Positions 35,826 to 44,619 of a stretch of DNA of 64,000 nucleotides are shown piece after piece. Origin of the DNA: Nocardia carnea (GTDB taxonomy: Bacteria > Actinomycetota > Actinomycetes > Mycobacteriales > Mycobacteriaceae); NCBI RefSeq assembly GCF_029868325.1, contig NZ_JARWNW010000251.1, positions 18,524-82,523 of the forward strand, in the 5' to 3' direction. The notes under the pieces are model-generated. The model saw only the letters and a program-made list of their open reading frames with translations, did no database searches and had not been told where the DNA came from. Numbering within the stretch: the first letter of the stretch is position 1; the number at the start of each line of letters is the position of its first letter. The translations under genes and the position numbers were made by a program.

Positions 35826-36797
35826 TCAACTGGCCGAGGAAACCGCGGCAGAACCGCCGGCCCGGTGCTCCCGCGGACTGACACCGAAATGTCGTTTGAA
35901 CGCCGTGCTCAAGGCGAACGCGCTGCCGTACCCGACGCGGCGGGCGATGGCCTCGACCGTGTCCTCGGTGCCCTGTAGCAGGTCGGCGGCCAGGTCGAGA
36001 CGCCATTCGGTGAGGAATGCCATGGGTGGTTCGCCGACCAGTTCGGTGAACCGGCGGGCCAGCGCGGCCCGTGAGGACCCGACTTCCTGGGCCAGCGCGG
36101 CCACGGTCCAGGGGTGAGCGGGGTTGTGCTGGAGTAGCCGCAGGGCCTTCCCCACCAGTGGGTCGCCGTAGGCGTGGTACCACGGTGGGGCCTCGGTGCC
36201 GGAGAACCAGGTACGCAGGGTCGAGATGAGCAGCAGGTCCAGCAGGCGGTCCAGCACTACGCCTTGGCCGGGTAGGTCCTTGACGGTTTCGTCGGTCAGC
36301 AGGCCGAGCAGCCGATCGTCGGAACGGCCGCGCGGCAACACCAGCATGGGCGGTAGTGCACGCAGCAGGCGCCGGCTCACCGCGCCGACATATTCGTAGG
36401 AGCCGGTAACGAACACCGTTTCCCCGTCCGGATCGTTACCCCACTGCCGTACCCCGAGACTCATCGTCTCGCAGAGCACTTCACCGTCCAGAGTCGTGGT
36501 GACCTGTCCCGGGTTGATCAGGATCTGCGGTTCGGTCGCGGGATCGTCCGCGACGGTATAGGGATGCGGCCCCCGGAACACCGCGACATCCCCGGCCTCG
36601 ACCCGGCGCTGCTCGCCGTCGGCGGTGAGCGCCCACGCCCACCCCCGGACCACGGCGACGAGCGTCAGCGGCGATTCGTCCTGGATCCGCAGCGACCACG
36701 GCGGGCGGAGCATCGACCGCAGCACGAACGCACCCCGGGCTCGCGGGCCCTCCAGCAGTGCAGCCAATGCATCCACTCCGCCAACCATAATCTGCAC
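35826..36797 (-). CDS. AraC-family transcription factor with cupin sensor
   Basis: 323 residues (M4 at 36788 is an alternative start). The N-terminal cupin_6-type domain (SPLTLVAVVRGWAWALTADG, VEAGDVAVFRGPHPY) is followed by two helix-turn-helix units at the C-terminus: WTVAALAQEVGSSRAALAR and VEAIARRVGYGSAFALSTAF with FGVSPREHR. Targets are not indicated; the thioesterase next door on the same strand is one candidate. Confidence 0.88.
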   Translation of the reverse strand: MQIMVGGVDALAALLEGPRARGAFVLRSMLRPPWSLRIQDESPLTLVAVVRGWAWALTADGEQRRVEAGDVAVFRGPHPYTVADDPATEPQILINPGQVTTTLDGEVLCETMSLGVRQWGNDPDGETVFVTGSYEYVGAVSRRLLRALPPMLVLPRGRSDDRLLGLLTDETVKDLPGQGVVLDRLLDLLLISTLRTWFSGTEAPPWYHAYGDPLVGKALRLLQHNPAHPWTVAALAQEVGSSRAALARRFTELVGEPPMAFLTEWRLDLAADLLQGTEDTVEAIARRVGYGSAFALSTAFKRHFGVSPREHRAGGSAAVSSAS

Positions 36798-36995
36798 AAG
36801 CGCCGGGGGCTACGGCCTCGTTCACGGCGACACCGGCGCCGACCGGGACGAGGCGGCGCATCTGCGGTTCGCCGTCCCGGAATCTTGCGGCAGCCGTGCC
36901 ACAACATCATCGCCGGAAACCGGCTTCGAGCGTTGTGCCCGGGTCGGCAGCGTGAGCGCGCCGGTCAGGCCGATACAGAAGCTCGGCAGAGTTCG

Positions 36996-38135
36996 CTACA
37001 GATACATCCCGCCCTCGGTGTATTCCGTGCGCACCGCGATACTTTCGGCCCGGTCCCGGAGTGCGGCGAGTTCGGCGAGCGTGGCTCCGGCAGCAGGAAT
37101 ATCGGCAGGCGTATCGCCCAGCCAGGTCCGCGCCTCGGTGGCGGTCAGCTTGCCGATTTCCACCTGCGCCAGGCATCTCCCGGGCCGGGTCACAGCAGGG
37201 TGCAGCCGGGACAGGTCCTCGTTGGTACTGATGGCGACCAGTACGTCACGGCCTTGCCCCAGCATTCCGTCGGTGAGATTGAGCAACCTGGAAAGCCCCT
37301 GTCCCGAAGAGGATTTGGCTTCGGCGTGGATCAGCTCGTCGCAGTCCTCCAGGATCAGCAGCCGCCAGCGGTCGGATTCGTCGTCCTCGCCTTCGGCGCC
37401 CATCGCGGCCCGCATCAGGTAGCCGGGTTTGGCGAACAGCATCTCCGGGTCGAGTACACAGTCGGCCTGGCACCAGGATGACCACGCCCGGGCGAGGGAA
37501 CGCAGGGCCGTGGTCTTACCGGTGCCGGGCGGGCCGTGCAGGAGCAGCAACCGGCCGCGGATATCGGCCGGTTGCATCGCCATCAACCGATCCAGCGCAC
37601 CCGCGACGGGGCCGCTGTAGTTACCCCGGATCTCGGGCCATTCGGGGGTGGTGACGGCGAGGGCACGCCGGGTCGCTCCGCGGTCGCCCTGATGCCAGAA
37701 GCCCATTTTCACCGCGGTCAGGTCGGTGGGGGCGGGCTGTTCTGCGTCGCGGACCGATTCGGTGACGATACGTTCGGCCAGCTCGTCGCTCACCGCGACC
37801 ACTTCCAGTGTCGCCGATTTATCGGCCCAGCGATCGGCACGCAGGGTCCAGCCCTCGCCGAGCACCAGGGTCGACTGCGCATCGGCTTCGACGACCGACC
37901 GCGAGACCTGCGAGCCCGGCGGCCGCAGCAGGGCGTCGGGTCGCACTCGATCCAGCTGTTTCTTGCGGTAGTACGGTTGCACGCCCCGGCCGAAGAGGCT
38001 CAGGGTGAGCATGTCGAGCAGGTCTCGGGGCGTGGAATACGAGTCGAGTACAGCCGACCAGGGCAAAGCGTCGGCAGGGTCGGCGGTGGTGGGATCGAAT
38101 TCGATCAGGCGAAGTGGTTCGTTGCGTTCGGGCAT
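36996..38135 (-). CDS. AAA-family ATPase (DUF5925-type N-domain)
   Basis: 379 residues from ATG 38135 (MPERNEPLRL). The first 170 residues form a family-specific domain (ALPWSAVLDSYSTPRDLLDM, GRGVQPYYRKKQLDR). The AAA core has Walker A LLHGPPGTGKTT near residue 200, Walker B RWRLLILEDCDE near 262, sensor-1 VLVAISTNED and the arginine finger region HPAVTRPGRCL. Its role is unknown. There is no partner protease or effector gene nearby. Confidence 0.82.
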   Translation of the reverse strand: MPERNEPLRLIEFDPTTADPADALPWSAVLDSYSTPRDLLDMLTLSLFGRGVQPYYRKKQLDRVRPDALLRPPGSQVSRSVVEADAQSTLVLGEGWTLRADRWADKSATLEVVAVSDELAERIVTESVRDAEQPAPTDLTAVKMGFWHQGDRGATRRALAVTTPEWPEIRGNYSGPVAGALDRLMAMQPADIRGRLLLLHGPPGTGKTTALRSLARAWSSWCQADCVLDPEMLFAKPGYLMRAAMGAEGEDDESDRWRLLILEDCDELIHAEAKSSSGQGLSRLLNLTDGMLGQGRDVLVAISTNEDLSRLHPAVTRPGRCLAQVEIGKLTATEARTWLGDTPADIPAAGATLAELAALRDRAESIAVRTEYTEGGMYL

Positions 38136-38215
38136 CGCCGACCATGATCCGCCCGCGGTTACCACACCGTCCACATATTTTCCCTTGTCGACGGCACATC
38201 ATCGACGCTCAGGAT

Positions 38216-38665
38216 TCAGGAGCCGAGGGCCAACTCGACCATCGGTACCGTCTCGATCCCCCTGCCGGTGGCCTGCTCGATGATGCCGCTCAATTTCCGG
38301 TAGGCCTTCGGATGCCGGATCCGGTAGTCGGCCAGCACCACGGCCGTCTCCTGAGGCTCCAGCGGCCGGGCCACCGCGGGCACCCGGTAGCGGGTGGCGA
38401 TGCTCACCCGGCAGTGCGGGCCGGCCAGCAGGTTGCGGTACCACTGCGAGGTCTCGCCGAAGCCCGAGGCGATGATCACGGTGTCGGTGTCGGGACGGTC
38501 CACTGTTTCGAGTGCGACATACCGCGCTTTTCCCGAGGTGCGACCGGTGTGCTCCAGCAGGAGTAGGCGGCCCCCGAAGAGAAAGCCGAGCCGGGCTCGG
38601 AACGCCCAGATCGGGGCCCGTACGAACCAGCGAGTACGCAACAGTTTTACGCCGAGATCCGCCAT
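38216..38665 (-). CDS. Deazaflavin (F420)-dependent nitroreductase family protein
   Basis: 149 residues. It follows the Ddn/FDOR-A pattern: LLLLEHTGRTSGKARYVAL near residue 35, then VIIASGFGETSQWYRNLLAG, the loop holding the cofactor phosphate, then a C-terminal helix KAYRKLSGIIEQ. Such proteins use reduced F420 to reduce quinones or similar compounds. F420 use is typical of Mycobacteriales. Confidence 0.87.
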   Translation of the reverse strand: MADLGVKLLRTRWFVRAPIWAFRARLGFLFGGRLLLLEHTGRTSGKARYVALETVDRPDTDTVIIASGFGETSQWYRNLLAGPHCRVSIATRYRVPAVARPLEPQETAVVLADYRIRHPKAYRKLSGIIEQATGRGIETVPMVELALGS

Positions 38666-38748
38666 TCGTCGACGCTAACAGCAAAGGGCCCCGGCACACG
38701 CTCGGTGGTGCGACCGAACGCGCGCCGGGGCCGCCGGAATTCGCGCGC

Positions 38749-40167
38749 TTACAGCGCTTTGAGTTCCTCGGTGACCGCACCCACCGATTTCTTCGCGTCA
38801 CCGAAGAGCATGGCGGTGTGGTCGGCGTAGAAGAGCGGATTGTCGATACCGGCGAAACCGCTGTTCATCGAACGTTTCAGCACGATCACCGATTTCGCCT
38901 GATCGACATTGAGGACCGGCATACCGTAGATCGGGCTGGCCGAATCCTCGCGGGCGGCGGGGTTGGTGACGTCGTTGGCGCCGATCACCAGGGCGACATC
39001 GGTGCGGCCGAATTCGCCGTTGATATCGTCCATTTCCTTCATGGCGTCGTAGGACACCTCGGCCTCGGCGAGCAGCACGTTCATATGCCCGGGCATCCGG
39101 CCGGCCACGGGGTGGATGGCGTATTTGACCTCCACACCTTTGGCTTCGAGCAATGCCGCCATCTCCTTCACGGCGTGCTGGGCCTGGGCGACGGCCATAC
39201 CGTAGCCGGGGACCACGATCACCTGGTTGGCATACGCCATCTGGATCGCGGCGTCGGCGGCGGAGGTGGCCTTGGCCTGCTTCTGCTCACCACCTCCGGC
39301 AGCCGCGACCGCACCGCCGCCACCGAATCCACCGGCGACGATGGCCGGGATGGAACGGTTCATGGCCTTGGCCATCAGGTTGGTGAGGATGGTGCCGGAC
39401 GCGCCGACGATCATGCCGGCCACGATCATGGCGGTGTTGTTCAGCGCGAGACCGGCCGCCGCCGCCGACAGCCCGGTGAGGGCGTTCAGCAGCGAGATGA
39501 CCACCGGCATATCGGCGCCGCCGATGGGCAGCACGACCATGAGGCCCAGCACACCCGCGGCCAGCAGCAGCCCGACCATCCACCACTGCGTGACGCCGCC
39601 GTCGGACGCGCCGAGACCGATCACCACCGCCGCGGCGATCGCCGCCACCAGCAGCAGCAGGTTCACCGGCTGCTGCAGTTTGCCCAGGCCGATCGGTTTA
39701 CCGGGCAGGATCTCCTGCAATTTGCCGAACGCGATGAGCGAACCCCAGAACGAGATCGAACCGATGATCGCGGCGAACAGCGAGCCGACGATGATGTGCA
39801 CCGTCGGTTCCTCACCGTGATGGAAGGTGGAGAACCCGGTGGTGTCGATGAATTCGGCCCACGCGATCAGCGCGACCGTACCGCCACCGACACCGTTGAA
39901 CGCCGCCACCAGCTGCGGCATGGCGGTCATCTTGGTGCGCAGGGCGGGCGGCACACCGAGTGCCACACCGACCACCAGGCCCGCGACGATGAGGATCCAG
40001 TTGCTCGTATCGCGGACCGCGATGAGCGTGGCGATCACCGCGAGGGCCATACCGCCCGCGGCGATCCAGTTACCCCGGACCGCCGTCTTGGGGCCGGTGA
40101 GCCCCATCAGGCCGTAGATGAAGAGGGCGAAGGACAGGATGTAGAGGATATCGACCAGATTGTCCAT
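38749..40167 (-). CDS. pntB: NAD(P) transhydrogenase beta subunit
   Basis: 472 residues. The N-terminal half has about nine membrane helices forming the proton channel (domain II). The C-terminal NADP-binding domain III starts near residue 290 with VIVVPGYGMAVAQAQHAV and contains HPVAGRMPGHMNVLLAEA and VIGANDVTNPAA, all hallmark motifs. It works with pntAa and pntAb to drive hydride transfer from NADH to NADP with the proton gradient. It begins three bases after the stop of pntAb. Confidence 0.96.
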   Translation of the reverse strand: MDNLVDILYILSFALFIYGLMGLTGPKTAVRGNWIAAGGMALAVIATLIAVRDTSNWILIVAGLVVGVALGVPPALRTKMTAMPQLVAAFNGVGGGTVALIAWAEFIDTTGFSTFHHGEEPTVHIIVGSLFAAIIGSISFWGSLIAFGKLQEILPGKPIGLGKLQQPVNLLLLVAAIAAAVVIGLGASDGGVTQWWMVGLLLAAGVLGLMVVLPIGGADMPVVISLLNALTGLSAAAAGLALNNTAMIVAGMIVGASGTILTNLMAKAMNRSIPAIVAGGFGGGGAVAAAGGGEQKQAKATSAADAAIQMAYANQVIVVPGYGMAVAQAQHAVKEMAALLEAKGVEVKYAIHPVAGRMPGHMNVLLAEAEVSYDAMKEMDDINGEFGRTDVALVIGANDVTNPAAREDSASPIYGMPVLNVDQAKSVIVLKRSMNSGFAGIDNPLFYADHTAMLFGDAKKSVGAVTEELKAL

Positions 40168-40170
40168 GGA

Positions 40171-40494
40171 TCACTGACCTGCCTTCTCGGCACCCGCGCC
40201 GGGCTTCTTACCTTTGAACATGCCCAGCATCCGGTCGGTCACCACGAAACCGCCGATCACGTTCAGGGTTCCGAACACCAAGGCCACGAACAGGATGATC
40301 TGCACCCCGATCGAGGGGTCTTCCATCCGGCCCAGGGTGACCAGCGCACCCAGCACGACGATGCCGTGGATGGCGTTGGTGCCCGACATCAGCGGGGTGT
40401 GCAGGGTATTGGGGACCTTGGAGATCACCGCGAAACCCACGAATCCGGAGAGCACCAGAATGGCGATATTCGCCAGTAGCTCGCTGTACATCAT
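40171..40494 (-). CDS. pntAb: NAD(P) transhydrogenase alpha subunit, membrane part
   Basis: 107 residues with three or four membrane helices and the conserved VPNTLHTPLMSGTNAIHG. It is the separate domain II piece found where PntA is split, as in many actinobacteria. Its start overlaps the pntAa stop by four bases. Confidence 0.95.
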   Translation of the reverse strand: MMYSELLANIAILVLSGFVGFAVISKVPNTLHTPLMSGTNAIHGIVVLGALVTLGRMEDPSIGVQIILFVALVFGTLNVIGGFVVTDRMLGMFKGKKPGAGAEKAGQ

Positions 40495-41624
40495 TCGGCT
40501 TTCGTTGTCGGTTCGGCGTCACGGGTGACGCAGGAATCGGCCAGCACCTGATCGGAGAAATCCGGAGCCAGCTGCCCGTCGGCGAGCATCAGTTCCAGCA
40601 GCGCCGAAATATTCTTCGAATACAGCTCGCTGGCGTGCTCGGGCATGGTGGCGGGCAGGTTCAGCGGCGAACAGATCGTCACCTCGTGCTTGACCACGGT
40701 TTCGCCGGGTTCGGTGAGTTCGCAGTTGCCGCCCGTTTCACCGGCCAGATCCACGATCACGCTGCCCGGTTTCATTCCGGCGACCGCGGCGGCGGTCACC
40801 AGGCGCGGCGCGGGACGGCCCGGCACCAGCGCGGTCGTGATCACGACGTCGAAGCCCTTGATCGCGTCTTCGAGGGCCTGCTGCTGTTTCGCCTTCTCCT
40901 CATCGGTGAGTTCGCGGGCGTACCCGCCCTCACCGGCGGCGTCGATACCGAGATCGAGCCACTGGGCACCGACCGAACGCACCTGATCGGCGACCTCCGG
41001 CCGCACGTCGTACCCCGTGGTGCGGCCACCGAGCCGCTTGGCCGTGGCCAGCGCCTGCAGGCCCGCGACACCGACACCGAGCACCAGCACCGTCGCCGGT
41101 TTCACCGTGCCCGCCGCGGTGGTCAGCATCGGGAAGAAGCGGGTCGATTCCGACGCCGCCAGCAGAACGGCCTTGTATCCGGCGACATTGGCCTGCGAGG
41201 ACAGTGCGTCCATCACCTGGGCGCGCGAGATACGCGGGATCGCTTCGACGGCGAACGCCTGCACCTGCTTCTTCTTCAGCGCGTCGATCTGGTTGTCGGC
41301 ATTGCGCGGCGCCAGGAACCCGATGAGAGTCTGGTTCGCGGCCAGTTTCGCGACCTCGGCATCGGTGGGCGGTGCGACCTTCACGACCACATCGGCCGAC
41401 CAGGCATCACCGATGGTGGCACCGGCCTCGGTGTAGGCGGTATCGGGAATGAGCGCGCCCTGTCCGGCTCCGGCTTCGACCACGACCTCCACGCCCTGTT
41501 TCACCAGGGCCGGAATGATCTTCGGCACCAGGGCGACCCGCCGCTCGCCCGCGGCGGTTTCGCGAACGACACCGACACGCGCCCCGCGTGGCGACGAATC
41601 GCTCACGGTCTGCGTTGTCTCCAC
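40491..41624 (-). CDS. pntAa: NAD(P) transhydrogenase alpha subunit, NAD-binding part
   Basis: 377 residues of the AlaDH/PNT fold: RVGVVRETAAGERRVAL near the start, the RQD-loop region, and the NAD-binding VLVLGVGVAGLQALATAKRLG near residue 170 followed by YDVRPEVADQ. It is the first gene of the pnt operon. A perfect 12-bp hairpin sits 47 bases upstream of the ATG. Confidence 0.95.
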   Translation of the reverse strand: METTQTVSDSSPRGARVGVVRETAAGERRVALVPKIIPALVKQGVEVVVEAGAGQGALIPDTAYTEAGATIGDAWSADVVVKVAPPTDAEVAKLAANQTLIGFLAPRNADNQIDALKKKQVQAFAVEAIPRISRAQVMDALSSQANVAGYKAVLLAASESTRFFPMLTTAAGTVKPATVLVLGVGVAGLQALATAKRLGGRTTGYDVRPEVADQVRSVGAQWLDLGIDAAGEGGYARELTDEEKAKQQQALEDAIKGFDVVITTALVPGRPAPRLVTAAAVAGMKPGSVIVDLAGETGGNCELTEPGETVVKHEVTICSPLNLPATMPEHASELYSKNISALLELMLADGQLAPDFSDQVLADSCVTRDAEPTTKAE

Positions 41625-41670
41625 TTGTCTGTTTCCCTCTCCTACTGTTCCGGCCGCCGATTACGGCGCC

Positions 41671-41698
41671 GGGCGGGGTGTTCGTGAACACCCCGCCC
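41671..41698. promoter_or_regulatory. 12-bp perfect hairpin in the pnt leader
   Basis: GGGCGGGGTGTT pairs with AACACCCCGCCC around a CGTG tetraloop. It lies between the divergent pntAa (start 41624) and HIT gene (start 41899), 47 bases from pntAa. No T-tract follows, so a leader structure or operator is more likely than a terminator. Confidence 0.65.
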
Positions 41699-41898
41699 GA
41701 AATCCTCGCCACCGTACATCGACGGAAGTGAGATTAGCTGAGATGCCCGTCACATCCGCACCGCGGGGCCCACTACCTTCGCATCGGTAAATGCTGTTCA
41801 GAACGGTCAACGAGGGAACCGTTCCGGCAGGTCTGAAAAGTTTGCTAATTCCACCCGGCCACCGGGCCCGCCCGGGCCGTACGCCGTAGAGTCGCCCT

Positions 41899-42348
41899 GT
41901 GAGCGAATGCGTTTTCTGCCGGATCGTGGCGGGTGCCGCGCCGGCCCACCGGGTCTACGAGGACGACACCGTCTGCGCGTTCCTCGATATCCGGCCGATC
42001 ACCCGCGGGCACACCCTGGTGATCCCCAAGCGCCACGCCACCGACCTGTCCGAACTCGCCGCGGAAACCGGTGCCGAACTGTTCCGGGTCGGGCATCGGA
42101 TCGCGCGGGCGGTACAGGGTCCGGCATTCGCCGCCGACGGCGCGAACCTGCTGATCAACGACGGCAAGGCGGCGTTCCAAACCGTCGGCCACGTGCATTT
42201 GCATGTCCTCCCCCGCACACACGGTGACAAGTTCCGGTTCGCGTCCGGTCTGGTACTGCGCCGCTCGCATGAGCCGGAGCGGGTCGCGGCCGCGCTCCGC
42301 GCCGGTTTGGCCGCACTGGACACCGCCACCGAAACAGATACCGGCTGA
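41899..42348 (+). CDS. HIT-family nucleotide hydrolase
   Basis: 149 residues from GTG 41899. It opens with CVFCRIVAGAAPAHRVYED and has the histidine triad HVHLHVLPR near residue 98, plus the FLDIRPITRGHTLVIPK strand. HIT proteins cleave nucleoside phosphoramidates or related adenylated compounds. It is followed, 52 bases on, by a mycothiol-type enzyme gene on the same strand. Confidence 0.9.
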   Translation: MSECVFCRIVAGAAPAHRVYEDDTVCAFLDIRPITRGHTLVIPKRHATDLSELAAETGAELFRVGHRIARAVQGPAFAADGANLLINDGKAAFQTVGHVHLHVLPRTHGDKFRFASGLVLRRSHEPERVAAALRAGLAALDTATETDTG

Positions 42349-42400
42349 CCCGGTTTTCGCACCGAATTGCCCAGCACTCAGCCCACGGAAGGCAGCGCCC

Positions 42401-43237
42401 ATGTCCGATCTCCCCGACCGCCCCGAACTCGTCCGGCTGCTGTCCGACCAGTTCGATGCCTTGGCCGACCTGGTCGGCGGGCTCGACGAGGACCGGTGGC
42501 GGATACCGTCACCCCTGCCCGGCTGGACGGTTTTCGATGTGATCGGCCATATCGTCGGCACCGAATCGCTGCTGCTCGGCGATAAGCCGCCGGCCCGCGC
42601 CGCACAGGCACCCGATATCGACGTCAAGACATTGCCGCACGTCCGCAACGATATCGGGGCGTTGAACGAGATCTGGTTGCAGCGGTTGCGGCCGCTGTCG
42701 GGTACGGAGCTGCTGCAGATGTACCACGAGGTGATCGATCGGCGCCGGAAAGCGTTGTCCGCCATGGACGATCAGGCGTGGCTGGCACCCTCGCAGTCCC
42801 CGGTCGGCGAGGTGCCCTATGCGCGGTTCATGCGGGTCCGGTTGTTCGACTGCTGGATGCACGAACTCGATATCGCCGACGCACTGGGCGTGCGGGTCGA
42901 GGAGGGCGGTGCGCGTGGCGAGGTGGCGTTCACGGAGTTCGCCCAGTCGCTGCCGCGGGTACTCGCGAAACGCGGTGGCGCACCGGCCGGTTCACTGATC
43001 ACCCTCCGGTTGACGGGGCCTCTCGCGCGGACACTGCATATAGAGGTCGATGACCGCGCCGCCTACGTGACCGCTCCCGATCGAGAGGCCACGGTGACAC
43101 TGGAATTGGATTCGGGTCTGCTGGTGCGGCTCGGCGGCGGACGCCTCGACCCCGAAACCGCGCTGGACCGCATCACTTTCCACGGCGATGCCGAACTGGG
43201 CCGGCAGCTGGCCCGGAACCTGGCGTTCACCATCTGA
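42401..43237 (+). CDS. DinB-fold maleylpyruvate isomerase-family protein (mycothiol-dependent type)
   Basis: 278 residues from ATG 42401. The N-terminal four-helix DinB/MDMPI domain has the metal histidines in VIGHIVGTESLLL and MHELDIADALG. The C-terminal SCP2-like domain runs from about 175 (GGAPAGSLITLRL). The family includes mycothiol S-transferases and isomerases, and mycothiol is the thiol of this order. The substrate is unknown. Confidence 0.85.
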   Translation: MSDLPDRPELVRLLSDQFDALADLVGGLDEDRWRIPSPLPGWTVFDVIGHIVGTESLLLGDKPPARAAQAPDIDVKTLPHVRNDIGALNEIWLQRLRPLSGTELLQMYHEVIDRRRKALSAMDDQAWLAPSQSPVGEVPYARFMRVRLFDCWMHELDIADALGVRVEEGGARGEVAFTEFAQSLPRVLAKRGGAPAGSLITLRLTGPLARTLHIEVDDRAAYVTAPDREATVTLELDSGLLVRLGGGRLDPETALDRITFHGDAELGRQLARNLAFTI

Positions 43238-43238
43238 A

Positions 43239-43880
43239 ATGCGACTCTTCCTGGCCAGTTACCGGTTCGGCGAACACTACGACCGGTTCGCCGAACTCGC
43301 CGGCACACCGGGCCCGATCGCGGTGATCGCCAACGCCTGCGATTCCTGGCCAGGTGCACGCACGGCGGCGGTGACCAGCGAACTGGTGCCGCTGCGGAAC
43401 CTGGGCTTCACCCCACAGGAGGTGGATCTGCGCGAATACATCGGCCGTCCGGACGAATTGCGCCGGACCCTGTCCCGGTTCCCGGTGCTGTGGGTGCGCG
43501 GCGGTAACACCTTCGTACTCCGCGCCCAATTCGCGCGCAGCGGCGCGGACACCGTGATCCCGGAACTGCTCGCCGCGGATTCGTTCCTGTACGCGGGTTA
43601 CAGCGCGGGCGCTTGCCTGCTCGGACCGCACCTGCACGGGCTGGAAACCTCCGACGACCCCGGGGAAGTGGCGCCGACCTGCGGTATCGACCCGGTGTGG
43701 GAGGGACTCGGATTGATCGACCGGCCGATCGTCCCGCATCTCGACTCCCCCACCGACCCCGACGGTACGGGCAATGCCCTCGCCGCCCGCTTGCGCGCCG
43801 ACGGCACCCCGCATTGGGCGCTCACCGATGCCGATGTCGTCGTCCGAACCGGTACCGAAATACAGTCCTACACACGCTGA
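43239..43880 (+). CDS. Peptidase E-like serine peptidase (family S51)
   Basis: 213 residues from ATG 43239, one base past the previous stop. It shows the class I glutamine amidotransferase-like fold with the nucleophile serine in YAGYSAGACLLGP near residue 121. VLWVRGGNTFVLR matches the conserved G-G-N-T-F block, and the His is probably VPHLDSP. Known members cleave N-terminal Asp dipeptides. Confidence 0.85.
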   Translation: MRLFLASYRFGEHYDRFAELAGTPGPIAVIANACDSWPGARTAAVTSELVPLRNLGFTPQEVDLREYIGRPDELRRTLSRFPVLWVRGGNTFVLRAQFARSGADTVIPELLAADSFLYAGYSAGACLLGPHLHGLETSDDPGEVAPTCGIDPVWEGLGLIDRPIVPHLDSPTDPDGTGNALAARLRADGTPHWALTDADVVVRTGTEIQSYTR

Positions 43881-43978
43881 TTCGATCCGCTCCCTTCGCG
43901 GGCGCGCGTAACGCGCCTCGACAGCAGCAGTACCCGAACACCACAGACCGGTAGGGAATGGATGTGCACATGCCGAAT

Positions 43979-44500
43979 TCAGCTGCGGCGGAAAACGACC
44001 CAGCGCATGGCCGAGTACATGTACACGGCTTCGCACGCACCCGCCAGTAGTCGCGAGAGGTGGTACTGCACACCCAGCGCCGCGAGACCCGCACCCACAC
44101 CCAGGATGAACGCCAGGTAGTTGATCACCACCACGACGGTGTAGACCACCGCTTGCCGCCCGGCCGGTGCGTGCGACCGGAAATTCAGGGTGCGATTGAG
44201 GTAGAAGGCCAGCGCGAAAGCACAGATATAGCCGACCGTCACCGACAACCAGCCCGGGAGACCGAGCCCGCTGCGCATACCGGTCAGGATCAGCAGATCG
44301 ACGCCGAAGGTGAAGCTGTTGATCAACGCGAAGCCGAGGAAGGTCGGCGCGACGATCCGGTCCAGGCCCCAGGGCAGCCGCGCGACCACCGCCGCACACC
44401 ACCGGGCGAACCGGCTCGCCCACGTTTCCGTTGTCGTCGCCGCCTCCTGCACCCGGCCAGCGTCGCAGGGGCAGGTGACGGAGAGGTGAGCACTCGGCAA
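43979..44500 (-). CDS. GtrA-family membrane protein
   Basis: 173 residues with four membrane helices: FLGFALINSFTFGVDLLIL, WLSVTVGYICAFALAFYLNR, VVYTVVVVINYLAFILGVGA and a last one near the C-terminus. LNRTLNFR in helix 2 and MRWVVFRR at the end are GtrA signatures. GtrA proteins help move lipid-linked sugars across the membrane for glycan decoration. A later GTG near codon 17 is a possible start. Confidence 0.82.
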   Translation of the reverse strand: MPSAHLSVTCPCDAGRVQEAATTTETWASRFARWCAAVVARLPWGLDRIVAPTFLGFALINSFTFGVDLLILTGMRSGLGLPGWLSVTVGYICAFALAFYLNRTLNFRSHAPAGRQAVVYTVVVVINYLAFILGVGAGLAALGVQYHLSRLLAGACEAVYMYSAMRWVVFRRS

Positions 44501-44619
44501 ACCACGAGCTCGCGATCGTCAGGGTGCCCCCACCCAACCACGGCGGTTTGTCGTTTCGGCAAATTTACTTGCCGATATCGTCCTCGTTCTGGATAGTCGG
44601 TGCGGAGGAGGTGGTCGAG

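Noticed and set aside
38512..40479. A 655-codon open frame on the plus strand
   Set aside because: It lies antisense to pntB and pntAb, whose motifs are unmistakable, and has a His/Asp/Gln-rich composition typical of the reverse frame of a GC-rich gene.
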